From contig NZ_CP152050.1 of the NCBI RefSeq assembly GCF_038632915.1, positions 476,001 to 540,000 on the forward strand: DNA of 64,000 nt. The letters are read 5' to 3'. The position numbers and the translations under genes were made by a program. This document shows positions 31,619 through 39,165 of the stretch, one piece after another. Numbering within the stretch: position 1 is the first letter of the stretch; each line of letters starts with the position of its first letter. The notes under the pieces were generated by a model. The model was not told the DNA's origin. It saw nothing but the letters and a program-made list of their open reading frames with translations, and ran no database searches. Source of the stretch: Paenisporosarcina sp. FSL H8-0542. GTDB lineage: Bacteria; Bacillota; Bacilli; Bacillales_A; Planococcaceae.

Positions 31619-33004
31619 TTGGATTATTTATTTATCATTATCAATGCCGCCATATTGCTACTCTTAATTGGACTTCTTATATATATGGGACGGAAGCATA
31701 TTTCATTTTCAAAAAGGGTGTTCACAGGACTTGGCTTAGGGATTGCATATGGTCTAGTTTTACACTATGCATATGGGACAGATTCTGAAATACTGAGTGA
31801 ATCAGTCCAATGGTTCAATCTAGTTGGAAATGGTTACATCAAATTGCTTCAAATGATTGTTATGCCATTAGTGTTCATTTCCATCCTTTCTGCCTTTACC
31901 AAGATTACAATCGGGAAAAATTTCGGCAAAAAGACGGGCCTTATTTTAAGCTTATTGATTGGTACTACAGCAGTTGCTGCTGCAGTCGGAATCCTTTCAG
32001 CGGTTGTATTCGATTTGGATGCTTCACAAATTGTGAGCGGAGACGCTGAAACGGAGCGCGGCGCTTACATTGAAATGCGTACGGCAGAAGTGGCTGATCG
32101 AACATTGCCAGAACAGATTGTTGATTTGTTACCAGGAAACCCATTCCTTGATTTCACTGGTGCACGACCGACCTCCACTATTGCAGTTGTCATTTTTGCT
32201 GCATTTTTAGGCTTCGCTTATTTAGGAATAGCTAGAAAAGAAGAAGAACATGCGGCAGTACTAAAAAGCACCGTGGATGCAGTGTATGCATGGATCATGC
32301 GTGTTGTGAAAATCATCTTACGTTTGACGCCATATGGAATTTTGGCCATTATGGCACGCACCGTTGCCACGTCTGATTTTGATGCCATTTATGATTTAGG
32401 AAAGTTTGTCATTGCATCATACGTCGCATTGATTATTATGTTTGCTATTCACTTATTGATCGTTTCACTTTCTGGATTAAACCCATTCACTTATGTGAAA
32501 AAAGCAGCTGAACCATTATTGTTTGCTTTCACTTCACGATCAAGTGCAGGTACTTTACCACTGACAATCAATGCTCAAACTACTCGTTTAGGTGTACCAG
32601 AAGGTATTGCTAATTTTGCAGGTTCATTCGGGTTATCCATTGGCCAAAATGGTTGTGCAGGTATTTATCCTGCGATGCTTGCGGTCATGATTGCGCCAAC
32701 AGTAGGACAAAATCCATTAGAGCCGATGTTCCTGTTAACGTTGATTGCTGTTGTAGCCATTAGTTCGTTCGGCGTGGCTGGGGTTGGCGGAGGCGCAACT
32801 TTTGCTGCTATTCTCGTATTGTCCGCAATGGATTTACCTGTTGCATTAGCTGGGTTACTAATTTCAGTCGAGCCTTTAATTGATATGGGACGTACAGCGC
32901 TAAATGTAAGTGGCGCTATGGTGTCAGGTGTTACGACTTCTAAAATAACAGGCGAACTGGATACTGATATGTACAATGAAGCAATCGATAACCAAACGGT
33001 GTAA
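31619..33004 (+). CDS. tcyP: L-cystine symporter TcyP
   Basis: A 461-residue dicarboxylate/amino acid:cation symporter family member closest to B. subtilis TcyP. Visible regions are IKLLQMIVMPLVFISILSAF, the TSRSSAGTLPLTINA substrate-hairpin region and VAGVGGGATFAAILVLSA. It imports cystine, the sulfur source made by oxidation of cysteine. TTG start at 31619 behind AGGGGGG. In B. subtilis it is part of the CymR and S-box independent sulfur network; no T-box or S-box leader is visible here. Confidence 0.92.
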   Translation: MDYLFIIINAAILLLLIGLLIYMGRKHISFSKRVFTGLGLGIAYGLVLHYAYGTDSEILSESVQWFNLVGNGYIKLLQMIVMPLVFISILSAFTKITIGKNFGKKTGLILSLLIGTTAVAAAVGILSAVVFDLDASQIVSGDAETERGAYIEMRTAEVADRTLPEQIVDLLPGNPFLDFTGARPTSTIAVVIFAAFLGFAYLGIARKEEEHAAVLKSTVDAVYAWIMRVVKIILRLTPYGILAIMARTVATSDFDAIYDLGKFVIASYVALIIMFAIHLLIVSLSGLNPFTYVKKAAEPLLFAFTSRSSAGTLPLTINAQTTRLGVPEGIANFAGSFGLSIGQNGCAGIYPAMLAVMIAPTVGQNPLEPMFLLTLIAVVAISSFGVAGVGGGATFAAILVLSAMDLPVALAGLLISVEPLIDMGRTALNVSGAMVSGVTTSKITGELDTDMYNEAIDNQTV

Positions 33005-33026
33005 GGATATAACGTTTTATTGAATG

Positions 33027-33076
33027 ACGGGGGTACTCCATTAGTGTATAACACTTTTGGGGTACGCCCGTTTTTT
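33027..33076 (+). terminator. intrinsic terminator of tcyP
   Basis: ACGGGGGTACTCC pairs with GGGGTACGCCCGT (11 of 13) and is followed by TTTTTT; the loop is long. Confidence 0.75.
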
Positions 33077-33227
33077 ACTTGTTTCAAAATTGTAATTTTG
33101 CATGAAGCTTAGATAAAACACTCCTGACGTCCGTCTCCTGCTACGTCTGCAGACGGATTAATTACATACGCCTCCTTGCTATCCTTAAGTACATAACATT
33201 ACGGGTAAGTGAGCGGGAGGAATTCAT

Positions 33228-33383
33228 ATGTTTGCTATCGTCAAACCACAAGGGTTTTTTGGTTGCAGAAGAGACATGAACTTAGAAACGACCGTATCGT
33301 CTGAAAAAACGGGCAGGGTGGAAGTTGCCCCGGTACCGATGAACGAGGAAGAAAAGGATTCAAACAACCATAAGAATTTGTGA
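33228..33383 (+). CDS. small hypothetical protein (51 residues)
   Basis: Begins FAIVKPQGFFGCRRDMNLE after the start Met and ends in an acidic tail (PMNEEEKDSNNHKN). GGGAGG is eight bases ahead of the ATG, one of the best ribosome-binding sites in the region. Not membrane-bound and not a signal peptide. I recognise no family. It precedes the GNAT-aminotransferase gene by 130 bp on the same strand. Confidence 0.5.
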   Translation: MFAIVKPQGFFGCRRDMNLETTVSSEKTGRVEVAPVPMNEEEKDSNNHKNL

Positions 33384-33513
33384 ATTAGGACCGTGCACAG
33401 CCCACCTTTTTATGAGCATGGGGGTTTAAAGAAAACTGTATAAAATTTCTTTAAAATGACAGAACTTCCAGTCCCCTGAAACGTCCAATTTAATAAAGTG
33501 GAAGGTGCATGCA

Positions 33514-35079
33514 ATGTATTGGTGTAAAATCGCTCGAACAGAGAAAGAGTTTGAGGCAATAGCTAAACTAAATTATGAAACATTCGTAGAGGAGATACCT
33601 CAGCATGAACACCATCCTAGTGGCAAACGTACAGACGAATTCCATGCTGAGAATACATATTTAATCGTACTGAAAAACCAAGAACTAGTGGGAATGATTG
33701 CCCTTCGTGATGAACGCCCGTTTTCCCTGGACCGCAAAATGGGACTGGTAGAACATGGACTTCCTGAAGAAGCGTTGGACGGCAAATTATGTGAAATACG
33801 ATTGCTTTCGGTCCGCAAAGATCATCGGAACGGTCGTGTATTTTTCATGCTGGCACGTGCATTGGCTGACCATGCCTATGAAAAAGGCTATGGGGCAGCT
33901 GTCATTTCAGGAACCGTCCGGGAATTAAAACTTTACGACCAACTCGGTTTCAAAGCGTTTGGAAAACCTGTTGGGAGTGGGGAAGCCGTTTTTGTCCCCA
34001 TGTATTTGACTAAACAGCATTATGAACAATCGGTTGCTGCTCGCTTTCAAAACAAGCGCTATACTTTCTACCCGGGTCCGAATGAATTAAGTGTGGAAAT
34101 GAAAAAAGTTTTTCAGCGCTCACCGATCTCCCATCGGTCATATCAATTTGAAGTGTCTCTGAAACGGGTACGGACCATGCTCTTGGAAATGACAGAGGCA
34201 TCGCATGTTCATTTGCTGGCAGGAAGCGGGACACTTGCCAATGAAGCCATGATCGCCCAAATTACACAGCTCGAATCCAAAGGGGTAATTTTGGTTAATG
34301 GTGCATTTGGGGAACGTTTGAAACAACAGGCTCAAAGATGGGGTCTGGCGTACGACACTATAGAAATGAAGTGGGGAGAGCCATTCGATTATTCAGAAGT
34401 GGAACATCATTTGAAGTCTGGTATGTACGGATGGATTTTACTGACACATGGGGAAACCTCCACAGGGATGCTAAATGATGTGGCTCAGATTAAGAAACTT
34501 TGTAATGAACTTGGAATCAAGGTGTGTATGGATTGCGTCAGTTCGTTCGGTGCAGTTCGCTTTCAGCTTAAAAATATCTACTTGGCAACGGGTGTAAGTG
34601 GGAAAGCAATTGGTTCGATGTCTGGAATGGCAATGGTTTTTTCAAATCACATAATCGAAGAATCACACACCATTCCAACATATTTGGATCTGGGGTGTTA
34701 TTCGAATGGTCAAATCCCATTCACTTATTCTTCTCAAATGCTTGCAAGCCTTGAGATTGCGTTGGGTGCATACAAGCAAAATGAACGGTATGACTTGTTA
34801 AATACCCGCTATCAAACGCTTTTAATGGCGGAAACAAACAAAGAGCTTGAATTTTTGACTGGGCAAGGCTATCCAATGATTGTGACCCTCAAAGTTCCGT
34901 CGAAAACGGAGTACCTTGTCAAGGATGCGAGACTTTCTGGATTTGATCTTCATGCTCAAAGTGAATATTTGAAGCAAAGAAAGTGGGCCCAACTGTCACT
35001 CATTCAGCCAGATTTTGAAGAAGCATTCGAGAAATTCCTATTGTGGCTTCATCATTACAAAGCATATGAAAAGCAGTGA
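33514..35079 (+). CDS. fusion of GNAT acyltransferase and class V aminotransferase
   Basis: The 521-residue protein joins a GNAT-like domain (about 1-170) to a PLP class V aminotransferase (about 180-515). The first part has LNYETFVEEIPQHEH and CEIRLLSVRKDHRNG, which recalls the E-x-x-R-x-x-V segment of N-acyl amino acid and LuxI-type synthases. The second part shows YPGPNELSVEM, the AGSGTLANEA phosphate-binding loop, HGETSTGMLND, MDCVSSFG and the PLP lysine in GVSGKAIGS, as in alanine-glyoxylate and 2-aminoethylphosphonate transaminases. ATG 33514 follows GGAAGGTG. Product unknown; I infer transamination followed by N-acylation of the amine. Confidence 0.85.
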   Translation: MYWCKIARTEKEFEAIAKLNYETFVEEIPQHEHHPSGKRTDEFHAENTYLIVLKNQELVGMIALRDERPFSLDRKMGLVEHGLPEEALDGKLCEIRLLSVRKDHRNGRVFFMLARALADHAYEKGYGAAVISGTVRELKLYDQLGFKAFGKPVGSGEAVFVPMYLTKQHYEQSVAARFQNKRYTFYPGPNELSVEMKKVFQRSPISHRSYQFEVSLKRVRTMLLEMTEASHVHLLAGSGTLANEAMIAQITQLESKGVILVNGAFGERLKQQAQRWGLAYDTIEMKWGEPFDYSEVEHHLKSGMYGWILLTHGETSTGMLNDVAQIKKLCNELGIKVCMDCVSSFGAVRFQLKNIYLATGVSGKAIGSMSGMAMVFSNHIIEESHTIPTYLDLGCYSNGQIPFTYSSQMLASLEIALGAYKQNERYDLLNTRYQTLLMAETNKELEFLTGQGYPMIVTLKVPSKTEYLVKDARLSGFDLHAQSEYLKQRKWAQLSLIQPDFEEAFEKFLLWLHHYKAYEKQ

Positions 35080-35104
35080 ACTCAGAAGGAGTCACTGCTT
35101 TTTA
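35071..35104. terminator. bidirectional terminator between convergent genes
   Basis: AAGCAGTGA and TCACTGCTTTTT flank the loop; both neighbouring stop codons lie inside it. Confidence 0.85.
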
Positions 35105-36329
35105 ACAAGTCGTTATACGTATGGAGAATAAACGTTTTATATGGTGTTTCGGGTAACGGTAGAATCAAGTCATGACCAATCTTGGCTTCATTCACCGCTT
35201 TTTCTTTATCACCAAGTTTGGCGTAGCATTTCGCACGATAGGCATGAACCTCATAACTCATTGATAAATCAAGTGGGTGATGGGTATAGTCGGGCACTTT
35301 ATATTGGTTTAGTAGCGTCAGCGCTTTATTGATTTGACCCAGACCGAATAATGATTTTCCTTTTTCGAGCAGGTAGTGGTTGGTATCCTCTGTATTCTTA
35401 TACAGTTCTTTTCCGAGTTCTAGAAAACGTTCGATATGGGTCAGCGCTTTATCGTACTCATGTGCATAGGAATTGTAATAATGTGCTTCCAGTAATTCTG
35501 CCATGGCTGTGGAATAAAGATTTTCTGCGAATTCCCCGTATTGTCTGACCTTGCGGAGATAGTATTCACGGTCCGCATCGTTTCCGTTGATAATGGCCTG
35601 GGCTCCAGCCAATCGATATAAATCGTCGATACGGTAAAAAATTCGTTCTTCTTTTGAGTAAATTAAGGCTTCATTCATTTTCAACTGGGATTCTTCATAT
35701 TTGCCAACTGCGGAATATAAAATGGATTCAATGTACATGTAGTCAAGGGTGGTCACGGCATCCAGTTTGATGGCGGGTGAATCAAAACGGGCATGCTCTT
35801 CCAAAATAATCGACAAGGCTTCTTTGTAAGCGTGTTGGTTGAACTTGATTAACCCTTTAAACATCGCTAGCGATGCCCACTGATTGTATAGATGCAATTG
35901 CTCGTAAAGTTTCATTGCCTGATTATAGTAAGTTTCCCAATCATCAAGTTTTAAATAGTAGCCGCATTTACTGTAAATCTCGAGTAAACGTGCTGATTCG
36001 TAACTGATTGACAATTTGTCGACAACCGGCTGCACGAGTTCAATTATTTGTTGGTGTTCGTCCTTTAAATCCGAGAATTCCACTTTATATAATTTTTCCA
36101 CTTTGGCCAACAAACTTCTTTTTTCCGTTTGACTGACGTCTTCCATCAATTCGGACGATTCAATCCCAAGTCTTTTTGCAATATAAGATAAGCTCTCCAT
36201 AGAAGGTTGGGCTTTGCCGTTTTCAATTAAACTCAACATTCCTTTTGTTAGCTGATCTCCAGCTAATGCTTCCAATGTGAGTTTCTGTTGCTTGCGTAAT
36301 TTTCTGATACGTAATCCAAGTGAATCCAT
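35082..36329 (-). CDS. HTH-TPR transcriptional regulator (RRNPP/Rgg-like)
   Basis: The 415-residue protein has an N-terminal Xre-type HTH (LGLRIRKLRKQQKLTLEAL, then MLSLIENGKAQPSMESL, about 5-60) and a long array of TPR-type helices (about 75-410), e.g. YLKLDDWETYYNQAMKLYEQ. This is the layout of the RRNPP family (Rgg, PlcR, NprR, PrgX, Rap), whose TPRs often bind short peptides. It is divergent from an MFS exporter gene and convergent with the GNAT-aminotransferase gene. Two 17-bp palindromes in the divergent promoter region are probable binding sites. No peptide-pheromone gene is evident, so the signal may be something else. Confidence 0.85.
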   Translation of the reverse strand: MDSLGLRIRKLRKQQKLTLEALAGDQLTKGMLSLIENGKAQPSMESLSYIAKRLGIESSELMEDVSQTEKRSLLAKVEKLYKVEFSDLKDEHQQIIELVQPVVDKLSISYESARLLEIYSKCGYYLKLDDWETYYNQAMKLYEQLHLYNQWASLAMFKGLIKFNQHAYKEALSIILEEHARFDSPAIKLDAVTTLDYMYIESILYSAVGKYEESQLKMNEALIYSKEERIFYRIDDLYRLAGAQAIINGNDADREYYLRKVRQYGEFAENLYSTAMAELLEAHYYNSYAHEYDKALTHIERFLELGKELYKNTEDTNHYLLEKGKSLFGLGQINKALTLLNQYKVPDYTHHPLDLSMSYEVHAYRAKCYAKLGDKEKAVNEAKIGHDLILPLPETPYKTFILHTYNDLLKSSDSF

Positions 36330-36352
36330 TACAATCGCTCCATTTCTAATCA

Positions 36353-36369
36353 GTTTAATTATATTAAAC
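36353..36369. promoter_or_regulatory. operator 1 of the HTH-TPR regulator
   Basis: GTTTAATTATATTAAAC, 7-bp perfect arms. It contains TATAAT on the minus strand (36358-36363), the likely -10 of the regulator's own gene, so it may mediate autorepression. Confidence 0.65.
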
Positions 36370-36375
36370 TTTTGG

Positions 36376-36404
36376 TTGCAAGGGAAGTTTTTTCATGTTA
36401 TTAT
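36376..36404 (+). promoter_or_regulatory. sigma-A promoter of the MFS gene
   Basis: TTGCAA (36376-36381) and TATTAT (36399-36404) are 17 bp apart, with a TGT extension before the -10. Confidence 0.7.
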
Positions 36405-36406
36405 TT

Positions 36407-36423
36407 GTTTAATTAAATTAAAC
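36407..36423. promoter_or_regulatory. operator 2 of the HTH-TPR regulator
   Basis: GTTTAATTAAATTAAAC, the same 7-bp arms as operator 1, 54 bp away. It covers the predicted transcription start of the MFS gene. Confidence 0.65.
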
Positions 36424-36444
36424 TTTTGAAAAGGGGAATGAGTC

Positions 36445-37749
36445 ATGGAAGAATCACTGAAGTTAAAAAAAGCGACCTATCACTTGTGGACGTTCACTAT
36501 TAGTAAATTAATTTCGACGTTCGGTGTCAGTGTCTTTTCGTTTGGAATCAGCTTTTATATTTTATCGGTAACAGGTTCTGCAACGAGCTTCGCTATAGTG
36601 CTGATCTGCAGCATACTGCCAAGAGTTCTTGTTGCGCCGTTTGCAGGGTATGCAGCGGATAAATATCCTAAAAAAATGATCATTATAATTGCACAGATAT
36701 GCAGTGTGTTGGCGGTAGGCGGGTTATTGGTTGTTAGTCTAACTTTTGGACTTTCACTGATTGCCATTTATATTACGCAAATCATTTTATCAATAACCTC
36801 GTTGTTTTCTGGGGTTACATTCAGTTCTTCCATTGCAAATTTGGTGGATGATGCACGAATTCAAAAAGCGATGTCTTTCAATCAAATGTCAATGTCAATC
36901 GCATCAATAGGAGGACCTGCGGTAGGAGGTCTATTGTTCGGTCTGGTATCCATGAAAATGTTCCTCATCATTCACATGGTCAGTTACATCATTGCTGTCA
37001 TTCTTGAATCCACTATGGATTTCAATTTGTACTCGAAGAAAGCGGCGGAATTTATAGAAGAGAAAAAAGAAACGATGCTTGAAAACATGAAAGCTGGCAT
37101 CACTTACTTGAAACAGCACAGGGTACTTTCGGTAATCGTATGGGTAGCTTTAGTAATCAACTTCTTTTTCGGTGCGTTTACGGTTGGTTATTCTTACATC
37201 CTCGTAGAAGAACTGAAGGTTCAATCAGCCCATTTCGGTATAACGGAAGGAGCAATGTCTATCGGAATGCTGTTGGCTTCCATTTATTTATCCGCACGCA
37301 AGGATATTAAGTTTCCGCTTATTGTCTCGAAAAGAGGGATTATTATAATGGGGCTTCTGATGGCCACTGCCACGCTGCCCTTACTTGTGACTCTTTCTTA
37401 TATGGGGATTGTCAGTTTCTATTTCGTTCTCATGTTCTCCTTCGGTGTGGCCATGATTTTTGTTAATACACCGATTGGCGTCATGATGCAAAAACAAATA
37501 GCGGAGGAGTACAGAGGTAGGGTTTTCGGACTCCTTGAAACGATGTCTATGTCATTGATGCCACTTGCGATGGTATTGTTCGGTTTCTTGTTCGATATCG
37601 TACCTGCACAATATGTATTGCTAGCTTCAAGTTCCATTATGTTGGCAGCCGTCATTTACATGCTTCGACCATCCGTTATGAAACAAGCACATCCGGATTT
37701 GGAAGAAGAAATGGTTTCTGAACCAATTAAAGCCGTATCAACCCATTAA
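36445..37749 (+). CDS. MFS efflux transporter (MefA-like)
   Basis: A 434-residue MFS_3-type exporter related to macrolide and siderophore efflux proteins. It has SKLISTFGVSVFSFGISFY in TM1, the loop motif AGYAADKYPKK and AEEYRGRVFGLLETM before TM11. Ribosome-binding site AAAGGGG. It is divergent from the HTH-TPR regulator with shared twin operators, so it is the clearest regulated target and may export the product of the GNAT-aminotransferase or a toxin sensed by the regulator. Confidence 0.92.
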   Translation: MEESLKLKKATYHLWTFTISKLISTFGVSVFSFGISFYILSVTGSATSFAIVLICSILPRVLVAPFAGYAADKYPKKMIIIIAQICSVLAVGGLLVVSLTFGLSLIAIYITQIILSITSLFSGVTFSSSIANLVDDARIQKAMSFNQMSMSIASIGGPAVGGLLFGLVSMKMFLIIHMVSYIIAVILESTMDFNLYSKKAAEFIEEKKETMLENMKAGITYLKQHRVLSVIVWVALVINFFFGAFTVGYSYILVEELKVQSAHFGITEGAMSIGMLLASIYLSARKDIKFPLIVSKRGIIIMGLLMATATLPLLVTLSYMGIVSFYFVLMFSFGVAMIFVNTPIGVMMQKQIAEEYRGRVFGLLETMSMSLMPLAMVLFGFLFDIVPAQYVLLASSSIMLAAVIYMLRPSVMKQAHPDLEEEMVSEPIKAVSTH

Positions 37750-37791
37750 AAAAATCCAGCCCCTCAAATCATGAGGAGGCTGGATTTTCGT
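37749..37791. terminator. bidirectional terminator between convergent MFS genes
   Basis: AAAATCCAGCCCCTCA and TGAGGAGGCTGGATTTT with T runs on both strands; it overlaps the stop of the minus-strand gene. Confidence 0.92.
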
Positions 37792-38944
37792 TTTTCAATG
37801 ACTTACTGGAGTTGAGGAACAAGATAATTAAGACAATAGAAATCAGCGCAAGAACAGCTGATAAAACATATACGTTATCTGGCTGTACGGTAAAAATCCA
37901 TGTGAACAGAAGGGGACCGATAATACGACCCATATTGTCCATCGAATACGTCATACCTGCCGCTGTTCCATACCTGCCACCAGACTCTTTTGTCGTCAAT
38001 GAAACCAATACTGTTCGTGCAAGTGCATTTCCGGCTGTAAAGACGCTGAGTGCAAAGCCGGCCCACAGAAGGCTGCCTGTAAATAGTAATAATATCAGTC
38101 CAATGGCTGTTACTACCTGTGCCGCCATAATCCATTTCGTTTCCTGACCATTTTTCACACGTCGAACGACACCGCCTTGAATAGCGGCATCTACTAAACC
38201 ACTTGCCATAAATAAATAGCCGAGTTGCAGAGGAGTAATCGATATTTTATCAATTTGGAACAACTGGAATGTAGCTTCCAGGCCTGCAAGCAGAAACGTC
38301 ACCATAAATGAGAACAAGAAGAGATAGCGAATTCGATACTGCCAGAGTTTGTTGGCACCTTTTGGCACAATGGCTCTTTTTCTTGCTTCCCCTCTAGATT
38401 CCGGTTCTTTTAAAATAAGACCCGCATACACCATCAAGGCTAGTATCAATAAAGCCGAAACAATGAAGGGAAGTTGCAGTGTAAGGCCACCGAGGACACC
38501 GCCAATAGCAGGTCCGAAAATGAAACCGAGTCCTATTGACATCCCAAGCAAGCCCATATATTTGTTGCGTTCTTCTTCAGTCGTCATATCCGCTACAAAC
38601 CCGGTAACGGCTGTATATAATGCTCCGGAAAAAATACCTCCGACGATTCGTGAGACATATAACATCGGTAGCTGCTCAATAAAGAGAGCGAAAATCAAAA
38701 AACTCATACTGAAACCTAATAGGCCAATCAGAATTAATTTTTTTCTTCCTGTTCGATCCGATAATGAACCCCACAGTGGAGCTGTAAAGAAGGAAGCTAA
38801 TGCATAAATCGTCAATAATCCGCCAACGTGAACTTCACTGTAACCCTGCTCCAAAACTACCTCAGGCAGAATTGGAATGATGATTCCAAAACCTAAATAC
38901 ACAAAAAATTGTACAGACATCAATAACAAAATGGCTTTCTTCAT
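37769..38944 (-). CDS. MFS multidrug efflux transporter
   Basis: A 391-residue drug:H+ antiporter-1 type protein with 12 transmembrane segments. Motif A is LWGSLSDRTGRKK, motif C is GLGFIFGPAIGGVLGG and the C-terminal half has SGGRYGTAAGMTYSMDNMG. This set is typical of NorA/Blt/YfmO-like pumps. Unrelated in sequence to the convergent exporter at 36445. Substrate unknown. Confidence 0.93.
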   Translation of the reverse strand: MKKAILLLMSVQFFVYLGFGIIIPILPEVVLEQGYSEVHVGGLLTIYALASFFTAPLWGSLSDRTGRKKLILIGLLGFSMSFLIFALFIEQLPMLYVSRIVGGIFSGALYTAVTGFVADMTTEEERNKYMGLLGMSIGLGFIFGPAIGGVLGGLTLQLPFIVSALLILALMVYAGLILKEPESRGEARKRAIVPKGANKLWQYRIRYLFLFSFMVTFLLAGLEATFQLFQIDKISITPLQLGYLFMASGLVDAAIQGGVVRRVKNGQETKWIMAAQVVTAIGLILLLFTGSLLWAGFALSVFTAGNALARTVLVSLTTKESGGRYGTAAGMTYSMDNMGRIIGPLLFTWIFTVQPDNVYVLSAVLALISIVLIILFLNSSKSLKNENPASS

Positions 38945-39027
38945 TTCAAAAGAACCCGCTTTCTAAACTCAATCCATATAATTCATTTTACTCGCAAATC
39001 AACCTTCAAACAACAAAGGAATAAAAG

Positions 39028-39075
39028 AAAAGTGGAAAGCGCATATCTAGCCTAAGGGCGCGTGGAACTAGACAT
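39028..39075 (-). repeat. degenerate dispersed repeat, family A (internally deleted)
   Basis: Starts AAAAGTGGAAAGCGC and ends GCGCGTGGAACTAGACA, both ends of the family in 48 bp, so the middle has been lost. The 220-bp gap contains nothing else but the copA terminator. Confidence 0.55.
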
Positions 39076-39128
39076 ATAAAAACTTGAAAGAAAGATAATA
39101 CATATAATAATTTATGCTTTTTATAAGT

Positions 39129-39156
39129 AGAAAAAAACCCGCAGATAGTAATCTGC
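39129..39156 (-). terminator. intrinsic terminator of copA
   Basis: CCCGCAGATTACTATCTGCGGG followed on the minus strand by TTTTTTT. Confidence 0.92.
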
Positions 39157-39165
39157 GGGAGAGAA

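Noticed and set aside
33120..33160. Hairpin CCGTCT/AGACGG after tcyP
   Set aside because: No T tract and a long loop; neither a clear terminator nor an operator.
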